Source of the DNA: Caenispirillum bisanense
GTDB taxonomy: Bacteria; Pseudomonadota; Alphaproteobacteria; Rhodospirillales; UBA2165
NCBI GenBank assembly: GCA_945877815.1
Contig: CAMDWJ010000013.1
Span: 1-64,000, forward strand
DNA: 64,000 nt
Direction: 5' to 3'
Shown: positions 52,802 to 61,103 of the stretch, one piece after another
Layout of the letters: the number at the start of each line of letters is the position of its first letter
Position numbering within the stretch: the stretch's first letter is position 1
The notes under the pieces: generated by a model
Database searches by the model: none
Seen by the model: only the letters and a program-made list of their open reading frames with translations
What the model was told of the DNA's origin: nothing
Position numbers and translations under genes: made by a program

Positions 52802-53320
52802 ATGAAAAAAATCATCGTGGCTGTGGCATCTCTTCTGGCTTTGGCTGCCTGCGCAGCGGCCCCCAATCCCAATGTGGCGGCGGCGCGCACCATCTGCGCC
52901 GGCGCCTATGCAGATCCGGCACTCGATCCGATCCGCGCCCGCATCCCGTTCGATGACGACGTCGCCGCCAAAGCCTCGATGGAATATCTCGCCGATCCCG
53001 GCAAGCCGAACAGCTTCGAACGTTCGGTATTGCAGCAATACGACGCGGCCAACCGCCGCTGCTGGGACGCTTGGGATCGAGTCGGAACCTCGCCCTTCGT
53101 GCAGCAATCGCGCACCAGCGTCAGCGCCGCCCTGGCCGAGCTTCACGGCGGCAACGCGACCTACGGTGAATTCAACCGTCGCCGCGCGTCCGCCATTGCC
53201 GACATGCAGGCCCGCCTGCGCGAGGCCGAGGAACGCGCCCGCGCCCAATACCGTGGGTCCGGCGTCATGTTCTGCGACGGCTGGGGCCGCGGCCCGTTCA
53301 CGACGTTGCATTGTTTCTAG
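52802..53320 (+). CDS. Lipoprotein of unknown function, 172 aa
   Basis: The N terminus MKKIIVAVASLLALAAC is a lipoprotein signal. Mature part holds helical and basic stretches (TAASM-type SMEYLADPGKPNSFERSVL; FNRRRASAIADMQARLREAE) and three Cys. No domain recognised. The start is placed by the signal peptide; a purine-rich GAGACG precedes the ATG. Confidence 0.7.
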   Translation: MKKIIVAVASLLALAACAAAPNPNVAAARTICAGAYADPALDPIRARIPFDDDVAAKASMEYLADPGKPNSFERSVLQQYDAANRRCWDAWDRVGTSPFVQQSRTSVSAALAELHGGNATYGEFNRRRASAIADMQARLREAEERARAQYRGSGVMFCDGWGRGPFTTLHCF

Positions 53321-53364
53321 ACCGGCGCGACACTGAGGGAATCGCTCGCCCCTTGGAGGTCTGC

Positions 53365-53937
53365 ATGCCCTACGTCCCCTATGCCCGCCTGAGCCATGTC
53401 GGCATCACCGTGCGCGATCTCGACCGGATGATCACGTTCTACCGCCGGGTTCTGGGCTTTTTGGTTTCGGACCGTGGGCATGCGCCGCGCGGCGACGGCG
53501 AATACGCATTCCTGTCGCGCGATCCCAACGAACATCACCAGATCGTGCTGCGCACTGGCCGGCCCGAAGGCGTGCCGTCGCAGATCGTGCAATTGTCGCT
53601 CGAACTCGGCAGCCTCGCCGATCTGCGCACCATGCATGCCATCCTCAACGCCGACAATGAGGTGACGGACATCCAGACACGCGCGCACGGGATTGCCTGG
53701 AGCATGTATTTCAAGGATCCCGAGGACAATATCGTCGAGACGTTTGTTTCGTCGCCCTGGTACGTGCCCGCACCCTCAGCAGTGCCGTTCGATTTCACCA
53801 TGAGCGATCAGGAAATTTTCGAGAATGTGCGGGACGCGGTGACGCAGCGTCCCGGTTACAAGCCCTACCAAGACTGGAAAGACGAAGCGGCCGTCCGCAT
53901 GCTCGATTCCGGCGTGTGGCCGGGGCCGAAGAATTGA
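53365..53937 (+). CDS. VOC-family (extradiol dioxygenase-like) protein
   Basis: A 190-residue protein with a complete metal triad: His in LSHVGITVRDLDR, His in HHQIVLRTG and Glu in NIVETFVSS. Metapyrocatechase-like proteins cleave catechols; the short form could be a one-domain type. A C-terminal extension (DFTMSDQEIFENVRDAVTQ) follows. TTGGAGG precedes the start, and a strong terminator follows. Confidence 0.85.
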   Translation: MPYVPYARLSHVGITVRDLDRMITFYRRVLGFLVSDRGHAPRGDGEYAFLSRDPNEHHQIVLRTGRPEGVPSQIVQLSLELGSLADLRTMHAILNADNEVTDIQTRAHGIAWSMYFKDPEDNIVETFVSSPWYVPAPSAVPFDFTMSDQEIFENVRDAVTQRPGYKPYQDWKDEAAVRMLDSGVWPGPKN

Positions 53938-53943
53938 TCCAAT

Positions 53944-53973
53944 AAAAAAGCCCGCAACGTGCGGGCTTTTTTA
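53944..53973. terminator. Bidirectional Rho-independent terminator
   Basis: aaaaaagcccgca / acg / tgcgggctttttt: an extended stem with A run on one side and T run on the other, between the VOC gene (+) and the MetE-like gene (-). It can end both transcripts. Confidence 0.93.
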
Positions 53974-54029
53974 TTTTGACCTAAGCCGGCCGCGCGGCCG
54001 ACTCTACCGTCGCCGCGCGGCCGGCGTCC

Positions 54030-55175
54030 TTAAGCGTGGCCCCAGACCTGCTGGGCCATCTCGACCACCAACTCCAGTTTCTTCTTCTGCTGATCTTCCG
54101 ACAGAAGATTGCCGCCGGTGTGCGAGGCAAACCCGCACTGGCCGCTGATGCACATCTGATCCAACGGCATATATTTCGCCGCTTCGTCGATGCGGCGCTT
54201 GAGATCGTCCTTGCTCTCAAGCTCGCCGAACTTCGTCGTAATGATGCCGAGCACGATCTTCAACCCTTTCGGGACGAAACGCAGCGGCTTGAAGTCACCC
54301 GAGCGCGCATCGTCGTATTCGAGGAAGAATCCGTCGATCTTGGTCTCATTGAACATCGCCTCGGCGACGGGTTCGTAGCCGCCCTTGGCATGCCCCCGCG
54401 ACAGCGAATTGCCGCGGCACAGATGCACCGAGATCGCCATGTCCTTCGGACGATCCTTGATCGATTCATTGATCAGCTTGGCGTAGAGCGAGGGCAGTTG
54501 GTCCGGGTTTTCGCCCAGCCCTTTGACGCGCTCGCGCAGTTCGGGATCGCACAGATAGGCGAGGTTGGTATCGTCGAGCTGCACGTATTTGCAGCCCTGC
54601 GCGGCCAGATCCTTGATCTCAGCGGCCCAGACCTTGGCGAGATCGGAGAAGAACTCGTCCATGTCCGGATAGGCCTTCGCATCGACGCCGCCGCGGCCGC
54701 CGCGGAAATGCAACATGCTGGGCGACGGGATCATGACCTTCGGGGTTTCCTTGGTCACGCTCTTGAGGAAGTTGAAGCTCTCGCGCTGGATGCCGCCGGT
54801 CGGCCATTTGAGCTTGCCGACCGTCTTCGGGGTCGGCGGCTGCCAGTTCTGCACCACGCCGCCGACCGGGGTCGACTTCTGCTGCTCGTTCGCGGCGGCC
54901 GGATCGGCGCTTACGTTGCCGCCGGTGGTCACGCCTTCGATGGCATTCAGGAAGTCGCCCGACCAGGAATTGCGGCGGAAGTCGCCGTCGGTCACGGCAT
55001 GGATGCCCACACTTTCCTGCATCTTCACGGCCGCGCGGATCAGGCGATCCTCGACCTCTTTCAATTGCGCTTGCGTGATGGCGCCGGTGCGCTTCTTCTC
55101 GCGCGCTTCCTTCAATTCGGCCGGACGCAGCAGGCTTCCCACTTGATCGGCGCGGAACGGCATTTTATCGGACAT
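54030..55175 (-). CDS. MetE C-terminal-domain-like methyltransferase (methionine synthase II family)
   Basis: A 381-residue protein of the cobalamin-independent methionine synthase C-terminal family without the N-terminal half. The substrate and zinc-binding parts are ADQVGSLLRPAELK, YVQLDDTNLAYLCD, HLCRGNS (His, Cys) and SGQCGFASHTGGN (third zinc Cys). Such short MetE proteins transfer methyl groups from non-folate donors such as plant or organosulphur compounds. GGGGAGAGAG precedes the ATG. It lies in a cluster with VOC, UGSC-type and TrxR-like genes on the same strand. Confidence 0.88.
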   Translation of the reverse strand: MSDKMPFRADQVGSLLRPAELKEAREKKRTGAITQAQLKEVEDRLIRAAVKMQESVGIHAVTDGDFRRNSWSGDFLNAIEGVTTGGNVSADPAAANEQQKSTPVGGVVQNWQPPTPKTVGKLKWPTGGIQRESFNFLKSVTKETPKVMIPSPSMLHFRGGRGGVDAKAYPDMDEFFSDLAKVWAAEIKDLAAQGCKYVQLDDTNLAYLCDPELRERVKGLGENPDQLPSLYAKLINESIKDRPKDMAISVHLCRGNSLSRGHAKGGYEPVAEAMFNETKIDGFFLEYDDARSGDFKPLRFVPKGLKIVLGIITTKFGELESKDDLKRRIDEAAKYMPLDQMCISGQCGFASHTGGNLLSEDQQKKKLELVVEMAQQVWGHA

Positions 55176-55227
55176 ACGAAACTCTCTCCCCTCTACGTTG
55201 TGTGTCGATGTTGAGCCGCCCCGAAAC

Positions 55228-55704
55228 CTATTCGGCGGCGACTTTCTTGTGGCTGCGGCCCTGTTCGGCCGCGGTAGGTTGAACATCAGGTGCGGGCGTG
55301 CCGTCGAGTGCGGTGCTGCCCGGCCAGGCGACATCGGTGATATCGAAGACGATGTCGCTCGGACCCTGGAATTTGATCTCGAATTGCGCGTTGGGTGGAA
55401 TCTCATGCGCCTCGACGACGCAAGCAACGCCCATCGCTTCGAGGCGCGCGCGCACGCTTTCCACATCGTCCACCACCACACCCATATGATGGAAGCCCTC
55501 GTAGTCGAGGCCCTTGCCGATCTGGTCGGTGGCGAAGCGCAGGATGGTGACGTTGATCGAACCGTCGCTGAGGATCACACCGGCCGGGTCGGACATATTC
55601 TTGCCCATGCGCGAAACCTCACGCCAGCCGAAGGCATTCTTGTAGAACTCGGCAGCCTCGCCGGGTTTCTTGCTGGCTAAGGCGATATGGCGGATTTTAA
55701 GCAT
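55228..55704 (-). CDS. VOC-family protein
   Basis: A 158-residue glyoxalase-fold protein. Metal ligands are plausible at His in RHIALASKKPGEA, His in FHHMGVVV and Glu/Asp in the last strand (FDITDVAW). The C-terminal tail (PTAAEQGRSHKKVAAE) is basic and disordered. GGGAGG precedes the start. It precedes the MetE-like gene in the same direction with a 52-nt gap. Confidence 0.82.
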   Translation of the reverse strand: MLKIRHIALASKKPGEAAEFYKNAFGWREVSRMGKNMSDPAGVILSDGSINVTILRFATDQIGKGLDYEGFHHMGVVVDDVESVRARLEAMGVACVVEAHEIPPNAQFEIKFQGPSDIVFDITDVAWPGSTALDGTPAPDVQPTAAEQGRSHKKVAAE

Positions 55705-55826
55705 CGCGGCCTCCCTGCCCGATGATCCGGATTTACTTGGACGTCAGCATAAGGGGGGGCAACGGTCCCGCCAAACGGATTCGATAACATGGGCAACAAG
55801 TTGGGCAGCGTTCCACCTTTGGGCAG

Positions 55827-55854
55827 AAAAAAGGCCGCCGAATGGCGGCCTTTT
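55827..55854 (-). terminator. Rho-independent terminator for the UGSC/TrxR operon
   Basis: aaaaggccgcc / gaat / ggcggcctttt, with the A run at 55827-55832 giving the U-tract on the minus strand. It lies 25 nt after the UGSC-type gene stop and separates this unit from the VOC/MetE-like genes. Confidence 0.9.
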
Positions 55855-55878
55855 ACGCGGTATATGAACTAAAAAGAG

Positions 55879-57543
55879 CTAGCGCCACTCGTCGATGGAG
55901 ATCGTTTTGTTGTAGCGCGTGCCCTGGATCGACCAATAGCCGTTGGTCTCCCCGCCGACCACCACGACGTTGATCTCATCCTCGACGAAGGTATTGATCA
56001 GCTCGTCCGGTTTGGCCTTAAGCTTCGAGGCAAAGGGCTCCTCACCGAAGGTCGCGCGCGGATAGATATAATTCTGCACCAATTGCAGATCCCAATAGAC
56101 GCCGGCCTTCATCTGGGCATTTTCCCACGCCCAGCGGATCAGCTTTTCCTTGGTATCGAAGCCGCCACGCCCAACGAACTGGCGTGCGGTGATGGGATCA
56201 AGCACGAAGCACGGCGGCAGGTTGGGATCGATGCCCGTCAGCATGTCGCGCACATGGTCTTTCCAATGGGTTTCGCGCAGGCCGAGGCAGAAGCTCGACG
56301 AGCGCATGCCCCAGAAGACGCTGACCGTGCTGTCCTCGAGCTTGAAGCCTTTCTGCACATGCAGCGGCGCCCACGGGCTGCGTTCCTCGTTCTCGGCGAA
56401 GGTGCAACTGTTGTAGGCCATATTGTGACCCTGCGAGCCCATATAGGTTTCACCCACCACCGAACCGCCCTGCCCGTTCTGCGACAGCAAGCCGTAAGCA
56501 CGGCCGATGGTCGCATTCGCGTGGTTGTAGGGGCCCATCGCGCCGATGCCGCAATTCATCTCGATCTCATGACGGATCGGACCATTGACGACGACCATCG
56601 CGGCCGAGGACGACGAGGTCGACCCGCGCGCCGAAACTTCGGAGGCCGCGAGCGCCAGGATGACCGGGAAATATTCCGGCCGCGCCCCCGCCATGACGGC
56701 GTTCACCGCAACCTTCTCGACCGTATATTCCCAGCGGCCGCGATTGTGCGTCGGCTGCATGCGACCGACAACTTCATCAGGCTTGCGGCTGGTGCCGGCC
56801 AGCATCGCCGCGACACGTTCCTCGGTCGGCAGCACGATCGGCAGCTTGTCGGTCCAATTGTTGTTGAGGAACAGCTCGTGCAGGTTTTCCTCGGTATCGG
56901 GATCGACCATGCGCGGGGTCGAGCGATCGACGCCGACCGCCATGTCGCCGGCGAGGCCTTTGGTCAGGCCTTCGACGACTTCCTGCATCACCGGGCGGCC
57001 GGTATTAGGGTTGTTGCCGTCGATATAGGCCTTCAACTCGGCGGCCGATTTACCCATCACCGGCTGCGGCACGAAGACGCAGGGCAGTTCCGGCAGCCCG
57101 CCCATCTTGGTGACCGAGCGCACGACCTTATCGAAGATGTGGGTATGTATCGCCACGGTGGGCACGCCGTATTTGGTATCGACGGTGATGGCGTGGGTCG
57201 CGACCGCGGGCGCGCAGGTGCTGCAATGGCCGACACCGAAGATCGCGGCATCGCCGTTCGCCTTGATCTCCTCCCACAGCTTGGGATCATCCTTCTGATA
57301 CATGTTCGAAAGCGAAACCATCTTGGTCGCAACACTCGGCATATGTTCGGCGAACCAGGCCTGAACCTGCTTCAGCAATTCGATGGAATCATCGAAGCGG
57401 CAATCGACGAGATAGATGGTCCGGCCGTCGAGCGAACCCAAGCGGGCCGCAGCCTGCTTTTTCGCGACCTTGGGCGGATAGCCGACGGGATTGAAGACGG
57501 CGAATTTGACACCCTGCCGCGAAGCAACCTTGATCTCATTCAT
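55879..57543 (-). CDS. UGSC-type redox protein fused to a conserved C-terminal domain
   Basis: A 554-residue cytoplasmic protein. Residues 1 to about 205 resemble UGSC-family proteins, whose redox motif is Sec/Cys-Gly-Ser-Cys; here it reads FGVGHCSTCAPA (C107, C110). Residues about 215-554 form a second conserved domain seen alone or fused in other bacteria (NNWTDKLPIVLPTEERVAAM, VEKVAVNAVMAGARPEYFPV, NHANATIGRAYGLL). The function is unknown. The TrxR-like gene is directly upstream (58-nt gap) and should reduce it. A terminator follows. The UGSC assignment is by motif, not alignment. Confidence 0.75.
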   Translation of the reverse strand: MNEIKVASRQGVKFAVFNPVGYPPKVAKKQAAARLGSLDGRTIYLVDCRFDDSIELLKQVQAWFAEHMPSVATKMVSLSNMYQKDDPKLWEEIKANGDAAIFGVGHCSTCAPAVATHAITVDTKYGVPTVAIHTHIFDKVVRSVTKMGGLPELPCVFVPQPVMGKSAAELKAYIDGNNPNTGRPVMQEVVEGLTKGLAGDMAVGVDRSTPRMVDPDTEENLHELFLNNNWTDKLPIVLPTEERVAAMLAGTSRKPDEVVGRMQPTHNRGRWEYTVEKVAVNAVMAGARPEYFPVILALAASEVSARGSTSSSSAAMVVVNGPIRHEIEMNCGIGAMGPYNHANATIGRAYGLLSQNGQGGSVVGETYMGSQGHNMAYNSCTFAENEERSPWAPLHVQKGFKLEDSTVSVFWGMRSSSFCLGLRETHWKDHVRDMLTGIDPNLPPCFVLDPITARQFVGRGGFDTKEKLIRWAWENAQMKAGVYWDLQLVQNYIYPRATFGEEPFASKLKAKPDELINTFVEDEINVVVVGGETNGYWSIQGTRYNKTISIDEWR

Positions 57544-57601
57544 GGCCCGATCCCCGTCGTTGATTGTGTTAACGTAACGATAGGCGATCCAGGCGGTTTT
57601 C

Positions 57602-58531
57602 TCAATGCGAAGCTGTACGGCCTTTGAGGTAGCGCACCGCCGAAATGGCGGCCGTGGCGCCATCGCCGGCGACCGAAGCCAGCTGCGCCACCGAGTTTTT
57701 GCGGATGTCGCCGGCTGCGAAAACGCCGGCCAGCGAGGTCCGCATCAAAATATCGGTTTCGATGTGCCCAGCCGAATCGAGCGTCATAAGGCCTTGTAAG
57801 AAGGCGCTATTCGGCTCCAGCCCGACATAGACGAAGACGCCGGTCACGTCCTGGGTCCGCGCAGCGCCCGTTTTCGCATCGCGGAGGCGGACCGAACTCA
57901 CCGAGTCCTCACCGCAAATTTCCTCGACCACGATGTCGGTCACGATCTCGATCTTAGGATTGGCCGCGATCCGTTCGAGCAGAACACCTCCTGCCTTCGG
58001 TTTGGGGCCACGAACGAAGATCGTGATCTTCGCGACATAATCGGCGAGCACCAAGGCCTCGTCCAAGGCGGCATCGCCGCCGCCGACGATGCAGACCCCC
58101 TGGCCGTCGAAGAACGGCCCGTCGCACGACGCGCAGTGCGACACGCCCCGCCCGGTCAATTTCTCCTCGCCCGGAATGCCGAGCCCGCGCAAGATCGAAC
58201 CCGCCGCGACGATGATCGCGGGTGCCTGCAAAGCCTCCTCGCCGCCATGGACGATGCGCAAATCGCCCGCGAGTTCGATCCGCTCGACCTGGTCGAGTGC
58301 GAACTCCGCACCCGCCTCCTCCGCCTGCTGATGCAGCAATGGCCCGAGTTCGATTCCGCTGATACCTTGCGGAAAGCCTGGAAAATTCTCGATACGCGGC
58401 GCGTTGTTGATCTGCCCGCCGACCCCCATCTGGTCGAGGACGACGACCTTGACCCCTTGACGCGCGGCGGTCATGGCAGCAGTGAGGCCAGCTATGCCCG
58501 CGCCGATAACGATGAGATCAAATTCGCGCAT
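57602..58531 (-). CDS. Thioredoxin-reductase-like FAD/NAD(P)H disulphide oxidoreductase
   Basis: A 309-residue low-molecular-weight TrxR-type enzyme. FAD loop VIGAGIAGLTAAMTAARQG (residues 8-26), the redox pair C133-A-S-C136 in SHCASCDGPFF, the NAD(P)-binding IVGGGDAALDEALVLA and the C-terminal FAAGDIRKNSVAQLA. It passes electrons to a disulphide partner, probably the UGSC-type protein encoded next. I chose the ATG at 58531; a TTG four codons upstream is open. Confidence 0.9.
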   Translation of the reverse strand: MREFDLIVIGAGIAGLTAAMTAARQGVKVVVLDQMGVGGQINNAPRIENFPGFPQGISGIELGPLLHQQAEEAGAEFALDQVERIELAGDLRIVHGGEEALQAPAIIVAAGSILRGLGIPGEEKLTGRGVSHCASCDGPFFDGQGVCIVGGGDAALDEALVLADYVAKITIFVRGPKPKAGGVLLERIAANPKIEIVTDIVVEEICGEDSVSSVRLRDAKTGAARTQDVTGVFVYVGLEPNSAFLQGLMTLDSAGHIETDILMRTSLAGVFAAGDIRKNSVAQLASVAGDGATAAISAVRYLKGRTASH

Positions 58532-58736
58532 GTGCCTGACCAAATGAGAGAGGAAAAGACCGCAAAGTCGAGCGCGAAGGCTAACAACCGGGAGGGCGCG
58601 TGAACAAGGTACAAATTGCCGCCATATATTAAGCCAAAGTTCGGCAGCTCACTGAATTCAATTATCGAACTGTCATTATTTCCCGATCCGGGAACAACTC
58701 TGCGTGATCGCGAGATTTAGAAGAGGACACCCGCGA

Positions 58737-58787
58737 ATGCTACCTGTTTACTTAAATGAAGCTGTTTGCTTCGTTTTTCTACGATAG
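58737..58787 (+). CDS. Candidate leader ORF, 16 aa, upstream of the universal stress gene
   Basis: Reads MLPVYLNEAVCFVFLR with AAGAGGA 9 nt before the ATG. Its stop lies 11 bases before the stress-protein start. The hairpin at 58755-58778 lies inside the ORF, so ribosome movement could decide whether it forms. Too short to judge from codon use. Confidence 0.35.
   Translation: MLPVYLNEAVCFVFLR
58755..58778 (+). terminator. Candidate attenuator hairpin inside the leader ORF
   Basis: aatgaagc (58755-58762), loop tgttt, gcttcgtt (58768-58775), followed by a T run to 58778. The 8-bp stem includes one T-G pair and is A/T-rich at its base, so it is of moderate strength. Its position 20 nt before the next start supports attenuation rather than simple termination. 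Confidence 0.4.
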
Positions 58788-58798
58788 GACTTTGCACC

Positions 58799-59332
58799 AT
58801 GATCAAGACCGTTCTCGTCGCCACCGACGGCTCCAACCACGCCAAAAAAGCGGTCGCCCTCGCCATTGACATCGCGCAAAAATACAAGGCGCGCCTCGTG
58901 ATCGTTCATTCCATGTTGCGCGACGCCAATTCCGAAACGCTGCGCAAGCTCGTCACCCGCAAGGACCTGACGAAGGAACAGCGCCATCTGCTCGACAATT
59001 ACGAGATCGACATGCAGATGACCCTCGCGGGTTCGGGCATGGAAGGACCGATGGTCGCCTTGCCGGCACCGAAGGAAGTCCTCGAATTCGTCACCCAACA
59101 AGTTCTCGATCGCTCCAAGGCGCTGGCCGCCAAGAGCAAGGTCAAGGATGTGAAGACGCGCGTAATCGGAGTAGATCCGGCCGAAGGCATTCTGGATGCC
59201 GCGCGCAAGGATCGGGCGAACCTGATCGTTATGGGAACGCGCGGGTTCGGCGAGTTGAAGGGTTGGATCGTCGGCAGCGTCTCGCACAAGATCGCCGAAG
59301 AAGCACACTGTCCGGTGCTGACCGTAAAATGA
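58799..59332 (+). CDS. Universal stress protein (UspA family)
   Basis: A 177-residue alpha/beta protein. The N-terminal strand IKTVLVATDGSNHAKKAV and the ATP-binding loop MGTRGFGELKGWIVGSVSHKIAEEAHCPVL (G-2x-G-9x-G-S pattern) place it among ATP-binding USPs. A helical insert (residues about 45-70, RKDLTKEQRHLLDNYE) lengthens it. It lies alone, behind a possible leader and attenuator. Confidence 0.9.
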   Translation: MIKTVLVATDGSNHAKKAVALAIDIAQKYKARLVIVHSMLRDANSETLRKLVTRKDLTKEQRHLLDNYEIDMQMTLAGSGMEGPMVALPAPKEVLEFVTQQVLDRSKALAAKSKVKDVKTRVIGVDPAEGILDAARKDRANLIVMGTRGFGELKGWIVGSVSHKIAEEAHCPVLTVK

Positions 59333-59340
59333 CGGGCTGG

Positions 59341-59367
59341 CGCCGGCCCCGAACATCGGGGCCGGCG
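59341..59367. other. Perfect 11-bp G+C hairpin between convergent genes, no U-tract
   Basis: cgccggccccg (59341-59351), loop aacat, cggggccggcg (59357-59367). It sits between the stops of the stress-protein and RidA genes, as the similar one at 47197. Lack of T runs argues against an intrinsic terminator. Confidence 0.6.
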
Positions 59368-59388
59368 TACAGCGCATCGACCACCGCC

Positions 59389-59772
59389 TTAGATGACGGC
59401 GATGAATTCGATCTGAATGCGGCGATTGCCTTGCAGATCGTTCGGGATCGCGTGGCGAACGGGTGCCTCATCGATGCTTGGGAACACTTCGATCCAACGC
59501 TTGTTCACCGCGTCGCGGTCTGCGCGATCCTTCAGATAAACGGTGACCTTGGCGATATTGGCGACGGTGCCGCCCGCCGTTTCGATGATTGTTTTCATAT
59601 TGGCGAAGCAATTCTTGGCCTGGCCGTCGATGTCGTCCGGAATCTTGTGGGTTTCGGCGTCGTCACCACTGATTCCGGCCGTGAAGACCATATTGCCGAT
59701 CTTCACCACAGCCGGGAAAGGTTGCCCATGCTCGGTGATGCCTTTGCCTTGGATTCGTTCTCTTTTGGCCAT
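59389..59772 (-). CDS. RidA-family enamine/imine deaminase
   Basis: A 127-residue trimeric YjgF/YER057c/UK114-type protein. Family parts: FPAVVKIGNMVFTAGISG, AKVTVYLKDRADRDAVNKRW, the active-site Arg region PVRHAIPNDL and the C-terminal RIQIEFIAVI. RidA removes reactive 2-aminoacrylate-type enamines. The typical Arg of the RidA subgroup (RPYTR or similar) is replaced by VRHAI, so it may be a paralogue (Rid1-7). GGAGGAACGACA precedes the start. Confidence 0.82.
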   Translation of the reverse strand: MAKRERIQGKGITEHGQPFPAVVKIGNMVFTAGISGDDAETHKIPDDIDGQAKNCFANMKTIIETAGGTVANIAKVTVYLKDRADRDAVNKRWIEVFPSIDEAPVRHAIPNDLQGNRRIQIEFIAVI

Positions 59773-60196
59773 TGTCGTTCCTCCATGGATATTGTTCGAC
59801 CGCTACGACGCCGTCGCGGGTTCACCCCTTTTATGCCAGGGTGCCCGCCTGGATGGCCAGACCTAAGAGCCAGATAAATGAGGGTAACGGTCCGTCCTGC
59901 CCGACCAAAGCGGATTTCGAGGGACATGAACTCGGTCGATGTCTATTTTCCGAAGATCGGTTGGGGCTGTCGGGCGTCCACCTCGCCTGTCCGATCGACG
60001 CGGTGGGTTTCGTCAACGAGTAGGGAAAGCGCTTCGGTGCGATCTTGACCGTTAACCGCTTTTGAGTTGGCATTTTCTGCCTGGTTCGCGATCCGCAATG
60101 CGGTGGCCGGTCTCAGGCAACATAAATTTGGTCCGATTCTGGATGCGACGGCGACGGCCGGCGCATCCTCACTGCCATCCAGGATATCCAAAGCCG
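59773..60196. other. Intergenic stretch without a supported gene
   Basis: About 424 bases between the RidA start and the deaminase start. A plus-strand frame of about 57 codons from 59850 and a minus-strand frame 59943-60191 are open, but neither has a recognised family nor a good ribosome-binding site. The sequence looks like decayed coding DNA. Given the sensor-kinase remnant 1 kb further on, both may be the ruins of one acquired segment. Confidence 0.5.
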
Positions 60197-60670
60197 ATGA
60201 CTGACGATCTAAAATTCCTCAACCTCGCCGCCGAGCTGTCGCGCCGCGGTATGGAGAATCTTACAGGGGGGCCGTTCGGTGCCGTGATCGTAAAAGAGGC
60301 TAAGGTCATCGGCGAGGGCTGGAACGAGGTCACGTCCGATTTCGATCCGACCGCGCACGGCGAAGTGAATGCAATCCGCCACGCCTGCAAGGCGCTCAAA
60401 ACCTACTCGCTCCAGGGCGCCACGATCTATTCGAGCTGCGAGCCCTGCCCCATGTGCCTGGGTGCCATCTATTGGGCGCGGCTCGACCGGCTTGTCTTCG
60501 CCAATACGCGCCACGATGCCGCCGCCATCGGCTTCGACGACGACTGGATCTATCTGGAAGTCCCAAAGCCGCTCGCGGATCGGATATTGCCGACCTTTCA
60601 CATGCCGAACGAGGCGGCGAAGGCCGTGTTCACCGAATGGATGAGCCTGCCCAAGAAGACGCCCTATTGA
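60197..60670 (+). CDS. Nucleoside deaminase (guanine/cytosine-type, CDA fold)
   Basis: A 157-residue zinc deaminase. H54-G-E56 (AHGEVNAIRHAC) and C84-x2-C87 (CEPCPMCLGAIYWA) bind zinc and supply the catalytic Glu. The sequence matches guanine deaminase/TadA-like small enzymes (GGPFGAVIVKE). A C-terminal stretch (FHMPNEAAKAVFTEW) fits guanine deaminases of the GuaD/YkbA type. The MliC-like gene follows after 5 nt. Confidence 0.88.
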   Translation: MTDDLKFLNLAAELSRRGMENLTGGPFGAVIVKEAKVIGEGWNEVTSDFDPTAHGEVNAIRHACKALKTYSLQGATIYSSCEPCPMCLGAIYWARLDRLVFANTRHDAAAIGFDDDWIYLEVPKPLADRILPTFHMPNEAAKAVFTEWMSLPKKTPY

Positions 60671-60675
60671 CCCGG

Positions 60676-60987
60676 ATGCGCCAAAACATCTATCGGGTCG
60701 CCGCAGTCGCGATGATGACCGTGGTCTGCGCGTGCGCAGTGGCCGACGCGCCAAGAAATCTGCTCTCCGTCGGCTATCGCTGCGAGGACAACACCTATCT
60801 GTCTGCCGTCCACGATCGCGTCACAGAGACCGCGACAGTCAACAATGCGATTGTATTGAAACAAGTGCGCACCGCATCCGGATTCGGTTACGAAGCGCCG
60901 CCCTATGCCTTACGCGGCAAGGGCGACGAGATCACCTGGACCAGCGGCAGCGCGCCGCCGGTGCGCTGCGCCGTTGTCCGCGGTTAA
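60676..60987 (+). CDS. MliC-like C-type-lysozyme-inhibitor lipoprotein
   Basis: A 103-residue exported protein. The signal peptide MRQNIYRVAAVAMMTVVCAC resembles a lipoprotein signal. Mature part: VGYRCEDNTYLSAVH and the C-terminal Cys-containing ...APPVRCAVVRG form the disulphide; the central VLKQVRTASGFGYEAPPYALRGKGDEITW matches the MliC domain. MliC-type proteins protect the cell wall from host or protist lysozyme. It is coupled to the deaminase gene by position only. Confidence 0.78.
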   Translation: MRQNIYRVAAVAMMTVVCACAVADAPRNLLSVGYRCEDNTYLSAVHDRVTETATVNNAIVLKQVRTASGFGYEAPPYALRGKGDEITWTSGSAPPVRCAVVRG

Positions 60988-61103
60988 CGAACAAGGTCGG
61001 CCGGACGGGGCCGATTGTCCAATTTTGAACAGTACGAGCCGCGAGATCGGCTAAAATCGCCCCTCGACCTGCAGCGCCACGCGGGATCGAGGAGGCGCGG
61101 CGC

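Noticed and set aside
56083-57627. A long plus-strand open frame of 514 codons
   Set aside because: It lies antisense to the UGSC-type gene, has His/Arg/Asp-rich shadow composition and no family features.
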